Source of the DNA: JBMNCQ01 sp049366715
GTDB lineage: Bacteria; Bacillota; Peptococcia; Peptococcales; BICA1-8
Reading direction: 5' to 3'
Assembly (NCBI GenBank): GCA_049366715.1
Contig: JBMNCQ010000018.1
Location: forward strand, 1 to 24,106
DNA: 24,106 bases
The notes below the pieces were generated by a model. That model was not told the DNA's origin and ran no database searches. It saw only the letters and a program-made list of their open reading frames with translations. Positions 1 to 7,361 of the stretch are shown piece by piece. Every line of letters starts with the position of its first letter. The first letter of the stretch is position 1. The position numbers and the translations under genes are program-made.

Positions 1-40
1 AACTCTCTCCTGCCTCCGCTCTCTCGCGGCGACAAAATCT

Positions 41-70
41 ATTCTACCATCTTTTTATACAATTGGTCAA
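41..70 (-). promoter_or_regulatory. Sigma-A promoter P2 reading out of the left edge
   Basis: On the minus strand the -35 box TTGACC (70-65) and -10 box TAGAAT (46-41) are 18 bp apart, so transcription would start near position 34 and run off the left edge. It lies about 100 bp downstream of a second promoter facing the same way. Tandem strong promoters are typical of rRNA operons, and in Bacillus subtilis an rRNA operon follows lysS. The rRNA target is inference, because no rRNA sequence is inside the window. Confidence 0.55.
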
Positions 71-118
71 CAACTAATTACTGGAAAAATTAAAAGGTTG
101 TTAAGTTTTGATTAAAAT

Positions 119-140
119 TGTCGCTGACTGCACAGCGACA
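119..140 (-). other. 8-bp hairpin at the predicted P1 start site, possible terminator
   Basis: A perfect 8-bp stem (TGTCGCTG with its complement) encloses a 6-nt loop. On the minus strand it is followed by ATTTTAATC, a weak T run, so it could end the SGNH hydrolase transcript. It also sits where transcripts from the promoter at 147-175 would begin, so it could instead be a 5' hairpin of that RNA. The sequence does not decide between the two. Confidence 0.4.
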
Positions 141-146
141 TTAGTT

Positions 147-175
147 ATAATACCATGTATCATTACTTATGTCAA
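147..175 (-). promoter_or_regulatory. Sigma-A promoter P1 reading left
   Basis: The minus strand carries TTGACA (175-170), a 17-bp spacer and TATTAT (152-147), close to perfect consensus. Predicted initiation is near 140. There is no start codon context downstream inside the window. Together with P2 it forms a tandem pair aimed at whatever lies left of position 1. Confidence 0.6.
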
Positions 176-207
176 CACATATCTGCCATTTATATTATTT
201 TCTCCAT

Positions 208-765
208 TTAAGTAATCTTTAACTCCGCTAATTTTCTTAACGCATATTCACCCATTAATTCATAGCCTTTTTTATTAGGATGACATCCATCTACAAAAAA
301 CGTATGATCAATGCGATTATCCGCATCAAGCATTAATGTATAAAAATCTAAAGTAGGGATATTGTTTGTATGGCAGTAACCGGTCAGCCATTTTCTGATA
401 TCCTGTAAGTATTTTTCCATTAAATCATCCTCGACCGGCGAAGGTATTCCCACAATAATGTTACAACTGATTTTTCTTAATTCTGCGATCAGCTTAAGAA
501 AATTTTCTCTTAATACCGTCTGCGGGATATGCTGATAGGCTTCATTTGCTCCACCCATGACAAAACAATACTCAGGCTCATAGGAGAGAACATCTTTTTC
601 AAACCGTAACAGCATATCGCCAAAAGTATCACCAGACACACCTTTATTCATTATACATTTATTAATGAGATTCTCTTGCAGTGAATTAACCCAGGAAAAT
701 TCCTGTTCATATGGCCAGCCGGCTGTTATGGAATCACCTAAAGTAATTAGAATTTCTTTCTTCAT
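208..765 (-). CDS. SGNH/GDSL-family hydrolase (esterase/lipase-like)
   Basis: This 185-residue cytoplasmic protein belongs to the SGNH hydrolases, which cleave esters with a Ser-His-Asp site. Block I is GDSITAG with the likely nucleophile Ser12. Block II is the Gly around residue 43 in GVSGDTFGD. Block III is GGANEAY around residue 71, giving the oxyanion Asn74. Block V is DGCHPN, giving Asp159 and His162. There is no signal peptide or membrane segment. I chose the ATG at 765 because a GGGGTGG ribosome binding site precedes it; a longer frame to 825 adds 20 residues that lack family similarity. The gene follows a terminator, and a TATAAT lies at 788-793 with no good -35 box. The substrate cannot be read from the sequence. 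Confidence 0.85.
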   Translation of the reverse strand: MKKEILITLGDSITAGWPYEQEFSWVNSLQENLINKCIMNKGVSGDTFGDMLLRFEKDVLSYEPEYCFVMGGANEAYQHIPQTVLRENFLKLIAELRKISCNIIVGIPSPVEDDLMEKYLQDIRKWLTGYCHTNNIPTLDFYTLMLDADNRIDHTFFVDGCHPNKKGYELMGEYALRKLAELKIT

Positions 766-803
766 AGCTACCACCCCGCTCTCAATAATTATAGCCTTTT
801 TTA

Positions 804-842
804 ATAAAATAAAACAGGCTGACAAAAAGCTTAACCTGTTTT
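804..842 (-). terminator. Rho-independent terminator after the DUF5667-like gene
   Basis: Arms 811-820 and 833-842 pair over 10 bp (AAAACAGG core, one G-T wobble). On the minus strand the stem is followed by ATTTTATT. The stem touches the TGA stop of the upstream gene, so it separates that gene from the SGNH hydrolase gene. Confidence 0.65.
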
Positions 843-1969
843 CAACTTATATTTAATTCTAATTTCCCTTTATCACTTTTCGCTTTACTATCTGCATTTT
901 GTTCACCATCCGTCTCTTCAGCCTCACGATCTTCTGTCGGCAGCTCATCCTGACCTGACTTTTTCTCCTTTATATTTAATTCTTCCTTTTGTTCTGCAGC
1001 TTCTTGTTTCGATTCTCTTTTAATTTCCCCGGTTTCCTCCATAAGCTGTTCTTGACCTTCCAGGAAAAGTTTATTCATTTTTCCTATATCATCTTCTGTT
1101 ATGCCTAGTTCTTTTATGATCTTGTCCCAGGCGATTCCTTCATTTCTCAGCATGATAATGTCATCGATGCTTACTGCTGCTTTTTCAGTCAGCGTTAACG
1201 CTAAAGTGATTTCACCAGAACCATAGCCTGCATCTCTAAGAATTTCAACTTGTTCTTCAACTGTTCGGCCATCTAGAGCTACGGTAACCTGTTTATTACC
1301 TTCATCTTTATTTTCAGCACTCTCAGTTGTCTCCATTACATCATTTTGATTTTCCGAAGTATCCGTTGCCGGTTCAGCCAATTCCTCAATTATTTTCGAG
1401 GCAGCTTTTATCGCAGCCAAATTTTCCTTGAGCTCAGCTAAATTTTTTTCCAATTCCGGCAGCCGGGATTTCGCTTTATTAATAATTTCCATATTATCTG
1501 CTAAAAGTTTTTCAATTTTTTCAATTACTTCTTGCAAGGATTTTTCTTCTTTAGTTACCTCTGCCGCCTCTTCGGCCTCTAATAAACCCTGTGCATACTC
1601 TTCAACCATTTCCTTAACTAAGTCTGCTTTACCTGCTTCATCCATTGCCTGAGCTTCAGCTAATCTTTTCTCTGCAAATTCAGCTAACAATGCTGCTTTA
1701 TCCTCTGCTGAGAATGTTAAAAATAACTGTACATTTTCAAATAAACTTTTAATGTCATAAAAAGTTTCATCAGGTGCGGTACCGGGGTCGATATCAATAA
1801 TAATTACTTCAACCGGTTCCTGACCGTTATCTGTCTTTGCACCTCCGGTTGTATCCGGCTCATCGGCAGCAAATACAGCGGCAAGAGAGATGTTAAAAAC
1901 CAGCATAATTAATAATATGATTGTAATAACCTGTCTCTTCATACTCCTTATTCTACCTCCATTTTTCAT
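842..1969 (-). CDS. Secreted DUF5667-like protein with charged tail
   Basis: This 375-residue protein has a basic N-terminus and a hydrophobic segment ending in AVFA-ADE near residue 35, read as a Sec signal peptide. Residues about 70-135 resemble DUF5667: a leading FYDIKSLFE followed by Ala/Glu-rich helices containing AEKRLAEAQAM. Residues about 140-200 look like a coiled coil. Residues about 236-300 form a second helical module (DIIMLRNEGIAWDKIIKEL) resembling repeats in other clostridial exported proteins. The last 70 residues are Lys/Glu-rich low complexity. The start at 1969 has GGAG seven bases upstream; ATG at 1942 (MKRQ) is an alternative. No enzyme motif is visible and the function is unknown. 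It probably acts outside the membrane or in the wall. Confidence 0.75.
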   Translation of the reverse strand: MKNGGRIRSMKRQVITIILLIMLVFNISLAAVFAADEPDTTGGAKTDNGQEPVEVIIIDIDPGTAPDETFYDIKSLFENVQLFLTFSAEDKAALLAEFAEKRLAEAQAMDEAGKADLVKEMVEEYAQGLLEAEEAAEVTKEEKSLQEVIEKIEKLLADNMEIINKAKSRLPELEKNLAELKENLAAIKAASKIIEELAEPATDTSENQNDVMETTESAENKDEGNKQVTVALDGRTVEEQVEILRDAGYGSGEITLALTLTEKAAVSIDDIIMLRNEGIAWDKIIKELGITEDDIGKMNKLFLEGQEQLMEETGEIKRESKQEAAEQKEELNIKEKKSGQDELPTEDREAEETDGEQNADSKAKSDKGKLELNIS

Positions 1970-2168
1970 ATGATCACTCCGGCGCGCCCATTTCTGTTAC
2001 ATATTTCGACCACATAAATTACTTTATGAGGGCACCGGGCTAAATACCCGGGTTTATTAACACTACGGTTCCGGAGTACCCATCGTTTTACGGTAAACCG
2101 GCATGAATGAATGGCATTTAGGGTGAAGTTTTACTTGTTCCGTGTGTAAGACCAAAAGCTATCAGCAT
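1970..2168 (-). other. Leader of the DUF5667-like gene, small hairpins, no known riboswitch
   Basis: This stretch lies between the terminator at 2169-2218 and the secreted-protein gene. I see two short inverted repeats: 2013-2028 (CATAAA/TTTATG) and 2035-2051 (CCGGG/CCCGG). On the minus strand a third possible pairing joins CGGTT (2100-2096) and AACCG around 2068. I compared it by eye with the c-di-GMP, c-di-AMP, cobalamin, SAM, TPP and lysine riboswitch cores and recognised none. No convincing promoter was found, although the upstream terminator implies that one exists. Confidence 0.35.
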
Positions 2169-2218
2169 AAAAAAAAAACGAAGCCCGGTATTTCATAATA
2201 TAAATACTTAAGCCTCGT
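2169..2218 (-). terminator. Strong rho-independent terminator, about 160 nt past lysS
   Basis: Arms 2178-2184 and 2212-2218 (one wobble) plus inner arms 2188-2193 and 2202-2207 form an interrupted stem. It is followed on the minus strand by ten consecutive T residues (2178-2169). It ends the greA-lysS transcript, or a separate small RNA made from 2221-2379. Confidence 0.8.
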
Positions 2219-2220
2219 CT

Positions 2221-2379
2221 AATCGTTTAGTTTTCAATTCAGATCATGTTAATGACCGGGTGTCTAAAATAGTAGCTAGCTAAACGCCGCATAGCAAAAA
2301 AACGGAAATGCATGAAGATTACGTTACAGATTTTTATTTTTTCAGGAAGCAACGCCAGCTGCCGTTTTTCAACATACGA
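2221..2379 (-). other. Non-coding stretch between lysS stop and its terminator
   Basis: No open frame of note is present. On the minus strand an AAAAACGG segment just after the lysS stop could pair with CCGTTTTT about 70 nt on. A 7-bp pair, CGTTTAG/CTAAACG, lies just before the terminator. It may be an ordinary long 3' untranslated region or a 3'-derived small RNA. Confidence 0.3.
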
Positions 2380-3861
2380 TTACTCCCGCGGGCGGAGAGT
2401 CGGGAACAATATAACATCCCGGATAGAAGGCGAGTCAGTTAGTAACATAATTAAACGATCGATACCAATACCCAGTCCTCCGGTGGGTGGCATACCATAC
2501 TCAAGAGCCCGGACAAAATCTTCATCCATCATATGAGCTTCGTCGTCGCCTTTTTCCCGCTGCTCAACCTGCTTCATGAATCTTTCTTTCTGGTCAATGG
2601 GGTCATTAAGCTCAGAGAAGGCATTAGCTGTTTCTCTGGATACAATAAAAGCTTCAAATCTGTAGGTAAAATTAGGATCTTCCGATTTGCGTTTGGCTAA
2701 CGGCGATACTTCTATCGGATAATCCATGATAAAAGTAGGCTGAATCAAATGAGGTTCTACCGTCTCTTCGAAAATCTCATTTAAAATACTGCCTTTGGTA
2801 GCGTCATCAAGAACAGCAATATTAAGCTTCCGGGCAGCTGCTTTAGCTTCTTCATCGGTGACAATTTCCTTAAAATCGATTCCGGCGTATTTTTTAACGG
2901 CATCTACCATCGTAATTCTTGTCCAAGGTGGTGTTAAATCTATTTCCGTACCTTGATAGTTAATCTTAGTAGAACCTAAACATTTTTCCGCAATATACGC
3001 AATCATTTCTTCTGTTATGCGCATCATATCATGATAATCAGCATAAGCCTGGTATAACTCCATCATTGTAAATTCAGGATTATGTTTTGTAGAAATTCCT
3101 TCATTTCTAAAAACTCTGCCAATCTCATATACCCTTTCTAATCCCCCTACGATTAATCTCTTTAAATGAAGTTCTAAAGCGATTCTCATATAGAGATCGA
3201 TATCTAAAGCATTATGGTGCGTAATGAAGGGTTTGGCTGACGCTCCGCCGGCAATAGCATGCAAAGTTGGCGTCTCTACCTCCAAAAAACCCTGGTTATC
3301 CAAATATTCCCGCATAGCTTTGATGATTTTACTACGCAGAATAAAAGTATTTTTAACATCCGGATTCATAAATAAATCCACATAACGCTGGCGGTAGCGA
3401 AGTTCTACATCCTTAAGGCCATGGAATTTCTCCGGTAGTGGTCTAATTGATTTCGTTAAATGGTTTATTTCTTTAACGGCTACCGTTATTTCACCCTTTT
3501 GCGTAATAAATACGGTTCCTTTGACACCTAAAAAATCTCCGATATCAGCTTTTTTAAATATATCATGGCCGGTCTCACCCACATCGTTTAACCGCGAATA
3601 AATCTGTACTTGTCCACTTATATCCTGAAGATTAGCAAACCCTGCCTTCCCATGTCCCCTCTTGGCCATCAACCTGCCGGCGATAATAACTTCGCTGCCG
3701 CCGGCAATTAGTTCTTCGGAATGCGTCAAAATATCCTCAGCATGATGGGTTGGAGCAAATTTCCCTCCAAAAGGACTAATACCTCTTTCTTTAAGATCAG
3801 CAATTTTCTCTAAGCGAACCTGCATAAGTTCATTAATATCTAAATTATTTTGTTCCGACAC
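2380..3861 (-). CDS. lysS: Lysyl-tRNA synthetase, class II
   Basis: Charges tRNA-Lys with lysine in the cytoplasm. The 493-residue protein has the N-terminal OB-fold anticodon-binding domain (about residues 55-150) and a class II catalytic core. Motif 2 is seen at RVYEIGRVFRNEG and motif 3 at GIGIDRLIMLLTDS, just before the C-terminus. The length is normal for the bacterial enzyme. I set the start at the GTG at 3861, preceded by TTAGGAGG seven bases away; an upstream in-frame GTG at 3879 would place that binding site inside the gene. It begins 18 bp after the greA stop, so the two are cotranscribed, a common Bacillota arrangement. Confidence 0.97.
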   Translation of the reverse strand: MSEQNNLDINELMQVRLEKIADLKERGISPFGGKFAPTHHAEDILTHSEELIAGGSEVIIAGRLMAKRGHGKAGFANLQDISGQVQIYSRLNDVGETGHDIFKKADIGDFLGVKGTVFITQKGEITVAVKEINHLTKSIRPLPEKFHGLKDVELRYRQRYVDLFMNPDVKNTFILRSKIIKAMREYLDNQGFLEVETPTLHAIAGGASAKPFITHHNALDIDLYMRIALELHLKRLIVGGLERVYEIGRVFRNEGISTKHNPEFTMMELYQAYADYHDMMRITEEMIAYIAEKCLGSTKINYQGTEIDLTPPWTRITMVDAVKKYAGIDFKEIVTDEEAKAAARKLNIAVLDDATKGSILNEIFEETVEPHLIQPTFIMDYPIEVSPLAKRKSEDPNFTYRFEAFIVSRETANAFSELNDPIDQKERFMKQVEQREKGDDEAHMMDEDFVRALEYGMPPTGGLGIGIDRLIMLLTDSPSIRDVILFPTLRPRE

Positions 3862-3879
3862 AAATAATCCTCCTAACAC

Positions 3880-4359
3880 CTACTTATTGCTTATATCAAT
3901 AATCTCAAATTTCAGCTTACCTGCAGGTGCATCAACCTCAACGGTTGATCCAACGGAATTACCTAATAATTTTTTACCAACAGGAGACTCATTTGAAATT
4001 AAATTTTCTAAAGGATCCGCTTCGGCAGAGCCAACTATTTTATATTCAATTATCTCGTCAAATTCAAGATCCTTTAAGGTAACCGTTGAACCAATAGAAA
4101 CAATTCCGGCCTCTCTTTCATCATCTTCAATAACTTTAGCATTTCTCAGCATCTTTTCAATGGTAATAATCCTGCCTTCGATGAAAGCCTGTTCATTCTT
4201 CGCATCTTCGTACTCGGAATTTTCACTAATATCACCGAATTCAATAGCCTGTTTAATCCTCTCGGCAACTTCTCTCCTTTTTACTGTCCGTAAATTATCC
4301 AGTTCCTCTTCTAACCTCTGTAAACCTGCCCGGGTTAAAATTACTTCTTTTTCAGCCAT
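3880..4359 (-). CDS. greA: Transcription elongation factor GreA
   Basis: Rescues backtracked RNA polymerase by stimulating transcript cleavage through its secondary channel. The 159-residue protein shows the N-terminal coiled coil (about residues 1-75, LTRAGLQRLEEELDNL) with the acidic tip GDISENSEYEDAKNEQ. The C-terminal FKBP-like domain contains ISNESPVGKKLLG. I chose ATG at 4359, where GGGAG lies nine bases upstream and the protein begins MAEKEVILT as expected; the longer frame to 4410 has no family support. It leads the greA-lysS operon from a perfect consensus promoter at 4501-4529. The leader holds a 12-bp hairpin, suggesting regulation of early elongation. Confidence 0.96.
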   Translation of the reverse strand: MAEKEVILTRAGLQRLEEELDNLRTVKRREVAERIKQAIEFGDISENSEYEDAKNEQAFIEGRIITIEKMLRNAKVIEDDEREAGIVSIGSTVTLKDLEFDEIIEYKIVGSAEADPLENLISNESPVGKKLLGNSVGSTVEVDAPAGKLKFEIIDISNK

Positions 4360-4457
4360 AAACAAACTCTCCCTTTTCATTTTCTTATCTAACTCTTTTT
4401 TATGCCACATTCCTGTGAAAAGTTACAATTATATTAAGGGTGCTAAATACTAGAATA

Positions 4458-4485
4458 AGCACTAAAGCCCCTCGGCTTTAGTGCT
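4458..4485 (-). other. Perfect 12-bp hairpin in the greA 5' leader
   Basis: Arms 4458-4469 and 4474-4485 are perfectly complementary around a 4-nt loop, and the predicted transcript starts about 10 nt upstream. On the minus strand the sequence after the stem is TATTCTAGTATTT, only moderately T-rich, so it could pause or partly terminate RNA polymerase. In Escherichia coli the greA leader yields short terminated RNAs (GraL); a parallel here is inference. Confidence 0.6.
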
Positions 4486-4500
4486 CTTTCTCTAACGGTA

Positions 4501-4529
4501 ATTATAATAAGGGTGATGTTATTTGTCAA
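4501..4529 (-). promoter_or_regulatory. greA-lysS promoter, perfect sigma-A consensus
   Basis: On the minus strand TTGACA (4529-4524), a 17-bp spacer and TATAAT (4506-4501) match the sigma-A consensus at all twelve positions with optimal spacing. Predicted initiation is near 4494. Confidence 0.85.
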
Positions 4530-4634
4530 GTGTTTACAGTTTAGCCAAATTGATACTAAGAAGACCCTTGTTTCCGGCATTACAGCAAGCTTGGGGCAAC
4601 AAAACCCTTCTAATTCTTATTCTATATTATAGCA

Positions 4635-5729
4635 TTACCCTATAATATTATACTCATTATTTATCACTTTCAGGGCTTCTTGTTTAGTTTTGCTGATTTG
4701 CTCATCCGTTAAAGCTCTTTCAAAACTTCTTAATCCGGCAAGCTTAAAATTATGTTTTTCCGCAATTTTTTTGATTTCATTAACCCCTGCGATACTTAAC
4801 TCCCTGCCGATAGAAAAAGATTCCCATCTTTCTTCCAGTGTTAACAGCATCGTCTCCGCCATGCAGGCATATGCTAAGCCCGGGGGAAAACCAAAATTAA
4901 AATTAAAATTTACCGGCCCGGGTATTTTTATTACTCCGCCTTCGATAACCAACACATCTTTTCTGGCCCTTTGTACACTGGTCGATACATCCCTGGGTCT
5001 GGCCACATCACAGATCACGGCACCGGGCTTAAGGTCATCGGGATCAATTATTGTATCCATAGAAGAAGTAACAGAAACTATGATGTCCGCCTTCTTTAAT
5101 AATTTCTTAGGTTCACTGCTCACCTCTACCGCTACACCGTCTTCATACATAATCGTACGGGAAAGTTTTAGTAGGCGGTCTTTATTTCTGGCTAACAGCA
5201 TCAAATACTTGCATCTTTTGGCCATTAATCTGGCAACTACACTTCCAATAGACCCTGTAGCGCCCAGAACTGCTACACTTGCCGAATCTAAATCGATATC
5301 CATCAACCGGGCAGCTCTATAAGACGCTTCAACTGCACTGGCTACAGTATAGCTATTACCTGTGGTCACCGGGATGTTACTGTTTTGCGCAACTATAATC
5401 CCGCCATCACCAACAACTGATGTCATTGCTCCTAACCCTACTATTTGAGCTCCTAATTTTTCCGCAAGCTTTACTGCTTCAAGGATTTTTTTAATCGCAG
5501 TCTCTTCCGGAAGGGTTAATAACTGCCTGGTGGTGAGCGTACAGGCTATAAAATAACCTGCAATTTCCCCGTGCGGAGATTTGATTCCTTCAATCTGGGA
5601 GACCTTCATCGCCGGTAAATAGCGAAAGGACTTCTCCAGTAAATTGGGCGGCAGCTTCTCTAACAGCGGATATTTCCGGTAGATATCCGCAATTTCTATA
5701 GGATGAATAATAAAAGCAAACTTGTTCAT
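4635..5729 (-). CDS. Long-chain acyl-ACP reductase-like dehydrogenase
   Basis: This 364-residue protein resembles cyanobacterial acyl-ACP reductase (AAR), which reduces fatty acyl-ACP to aldehyde with NADPH. Landmarks: TTGNSYT at 122-128, matching the TTGN segment of AAR; a Rossmann loop GATGSIG at 156-162; DVARPRDV at 241-248; IEGGVIKIPG around 262-271; and YACMAET at 287-293. Cys289 of the last aligns with the acyl-accepting Cys of AAR (ACFAE there). Length is close to the cyanobacterial 340. The start has a GGGGGGAA site. It is the last gene of a three-gene operon, 12 bp after its neighbour. Such genes are often labelled shikimate dehydrogenase or predicted dehydrogenase. The fold and active Cys are well supported; the acyl-ACP substrate is inferred. 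Confidence 0.8.
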   Translation of the reverse strand: MNKFAFIIHPIEIADIYRKYPLLEKLPPNLLEKSFRYLPAMKVSQIEGIKSPHGEIAGYFIACTLTTRQLLTLPEETAIKKILEAVKLAEKLGAQIVGLGAMTSVVGDGGIIVAQNSNIPVTTGNSYTVASAVEASYRAARLMDIDLDSASVAVLGATGSIGSVVARLMAKRCKYLMLLARNKDRLLKLSRTIMYEDGVAVEVSSEPKKLLKKADIIVSVTSSMDTIIDPDDLKPGAVICDVARPRDVSTSVQRARKDVLVIEGGVIKIPGPVNFNFNFGFPPGLAYACMAETMLLTLEERWESFSIGRELSIAGVNEIKKIAEKHNFKLAGLRSFERALTDEQISKTKQEALKVINNEYNIIG

Positions 5730-5741
5730 AAATATTCCCCC

Positions 5742-6656
5742 CTAAGCTAATTTGTCCTTACCCAAATCTAGGATGCGGGGAACAAATCCGATCTTATCGA
5801 GAAGTTCTTGATAGTCTCCTTCTGATAATTCCTTATCTCTACCGGCGAGAACTACTAATACCGCCTCCATAACATTAGTCCCAAAAGACCTGCCGTTTAA
5901 TTCAGGAGTTGTGGTTATGAGCCTTTCGACGCCCCTGCTTTTTAATATCTCTATATCCTCCGTTGTGACAGTATTCGTTAGAATCGTTTTACCTGCTAAA
6001 CTCTGCGGCAGATATCTTTTAATAAATAAGAAATCTCCGGCGATAATATCTGCAGCAAAATAATACTCACCGTATTTATCGATAGATACTTCTTGTTTAG
6101 TCCCGGTAGGATAAATCATCTCAAAAGGGAGCCGGCTGGCTAAAGGGGCCAATATCCTGGCCGCCCTGGCCAATGTTTTGAGAGACTTTAAAGAAAACGG
6201 GAGTCCCAGCCCAAATACCAAATCTCCATAGGTTACCTTAGCCCCTGCCTCTTCCAGGGCTTCCGCCATACCAAAGCGGTCAACACCGGAGACAAGCAGA
6301 ACTTTTTTATTTTTCAAACCCACTCTTTTATCAGCAGCTAAATACTCGACAACCTTCCTTTCCAAGGTATTTTTAAGGCCGCTGCCATCTACCATAGGTG
6401 TTATTTTAGCGGCATTTCTTAATTTTTTCGCGTCCCTTAAGACATATCTTCTGCTTCCCGCAACGATATACAGGTCAATACCGCCCATACCGAAAGCATC
6501 AATCCGTCCGTCCAGTTCTTTAATATAAGCAACCGCTTGATCCATATCCCCATCGGTACCGATTCTTTCGATGCAAAACTTTTCCCCCAGAATATCAGTC
6601 TCCACACGATGGTCTCTCTTTTTAGAACCCAAACTCACACTAACCACCTTTTTCAT
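5742..6656 (-). CDS. 'Quinate 5-dehydrogenase'-like protein
   Basis: This 304-residue protein resembles Bacillota proteins labelled quinate 5-dehydrogenase; I see no catalytic signature that proves that reaction. An N-terminal half (1-110) contains FGMGGIDLYI and a basic YVLRDAKKLR stretch. A middle alpha/beta segment, KKVLLVSGVDRFGMAEALEEAGA at 117-139, looks like a nucleotide-binding beta-alpha unit without a clean GxGxxG loop. The C-terminus includes TTTPELNGRSFGTNVMEA. There is no signal peptide or membrane helix. Its AAGGAGG site is embedded in the last codons of the upstream HTH gene, 2 bp away, so translation is coupled. Its partner is the acyl-ACP reductase-like gene. A role in the same pathway is inferred from the operon. 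Confidence 0.7.
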   Translation of the reverse strand: MKKVVSVSLGSKKRDHRVETDILGEKFCIERIGTDGDMDQAVAYIKELDGRIDAFGMGGIDLYIVAGSRRYVLRDAKKLRNAAKITPMVDGSGLKNTLERKVVEYLAADKRVGLKNKKVLLVSGVDRFGMAEALEEAGAKVTYGDLVFGLGLPFSLKSLKTLARAARILAPLASRLPFEMIYPTGTKQEVSIDKYGEYYFAADIIAGDFLFIKRYLPQSLAGKTILTNTVTTEDIEILKSRGVERLITTTPELNGRSFGTNVMEAVLVVLAGRDKELSEGDYQELLDKIGFVPRILDLGKDKLA

Positions 6657-6658
6657 AG

Positions 6659-7186
6659 CTATTCCTCCTTGGACGCTTTTATTAAAGCCCTTAAATGTTC
6701 GGGCCCAATATACTGATCTTCAGAAAGGGGTGAGGGTCCTAAATTAATATGCAGTACTTCCCCCTCCAGAATGCCTCCTACCAAACGTGCCCGTTTGTCA
6801 GACATTAATAAAATAACAACCTCATGTTCCCTAATTTTAAAAATATGCTGCATAACATTATCGAAAAGCTCTAACCCTGATTTTTTTTTCAAAAAATCCC
6901 ATCTTTCTTTTTCCGTCATAATCAAGGTATAATCTACACTTTCCTGACTGCATATTTTTAAAACTTCTTCCTTATTTAATACCGGAAAACCTATTACCGC
7001 AATTTTTTTACCCTTCCTAACCTCTCCCAGTTTCTCTAAACGGGAGACAAAGGACCTATCCAGATTATATTTTTGGGCAACTTCCAATTGGGAATACCCT
7101 TGAGCCCGTAAATCAAACATTTCTTTAATGGCTTTTGCTACTTTCCCCTGACTGATGATTTTATCCCCGATCCGGACAAAATCCAT
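6659..7186 (-). CDS. HTH regulator of the acyl-ACP-reductase-like operon
   Basis: This 175-residue protein has a helix-turn-helix at about residues 28-53, in which QLEVAQKYNLDRSFVSRLEK reads as a recognition pair. The following domain, from IAVIGFPVL at about 62, looks like a small alpha/beta ligand-sensing fold with VDYTLIMTEKERWDF and HEVVILLMSDKRAR. No known effector domain name fits by eye. I set ATG at 7186 because the purine-rich GGAGGGGGTGGGGG lies just upstream; the longer frame translates that site as a glycine run. It is first in the operon, 2 bp from the next gene. A tandem 12-bp repeat at its promoter is the obvious candidate operator, suggesting autoregulation. Confidence 0.75.
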   Translation of the reverse strand: MDFVRIGDKIISQGKVAKAIKEMFDLRAQGYSQLEVAQKYNLDRSFVSRLEKLGEVRKGKKIAVIGFPVLNKEEVLKICSQESVDYTLIMTEKERWDFLKKKSGLELFDNVMQHIFKIREHEVVILLMSDKRARLVGGILEGEVLHINLGPSPLSEDQYIGPEHLRALIKASKEE

Positions 7187-7337
7187 TCCCCCACCCCCTC
7201 CATACAACTGGGACAACTACCGGTGACTAAAGCTTGATACTAGCTGTCTCCCGTGTCTACGCGCTTTCCAAACACCCTGCGTTTCAACGAGGAGGCATTA
7301 ACCGGCAGCCGCTTCTTTATTATTCATATCCAATTTT

Positions 7338-7361
7338 GTGCACACTTATGCGCACACTTAT
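7338..7361 (-). promoter_or_regulatory. Tandem 12-bp direct repeat at the start site, likely operator
   Basis: Two adjacent copies, GTGCACACTTAT (7338-7349) and GCGCACACTTAT (7350-7361) on the plus strand, differ at one position. They abut the -10 box of the HTH operon promoter and cover its predicted start site. A 12-bp head-to-tail repeat here fits cooperative repressor binding; the HTH protein encoded next is the natural candidate (inference). Confidence 0.6.

Noticed and set aside
1970..2168. Riboswitch in the leader of the secreted protein
   Set aside because: Words such as ACTCCGG and ACCG recall the c-di-GMP-I aptamer, but the conserved core and order are absent. Kept only as an unclassified structured leader.
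3887..4453. 188-codon plus-strand frame opposite greA
   Set aside because: It is the complement of the well-supported greA gene, Ser-rich in the way antisense frames of Glu/Lys-rich genes are, with no start signals.
4557..4611. Long imperfect stem after the acyl-ACP reductase-like gene as a terminator
   Set aside because: It contains several G-T pairs and a mismatch and has no T run, so I do not list it as a terminator.
4690..5322. 210-codon plus-strand frame opposite the acyl-ACP reductase-like gene
   Set aside because: Antisense shadow of a gene with clear motifs; no binding site or homology visible.
5742..6656. Firm naming as quinate or shikimate dehydrogenase
   Set aside because: I cannot find the Lys/Asp catalytic pair or a clean dinucleotide loop, so the name is kept only as a resemblance.
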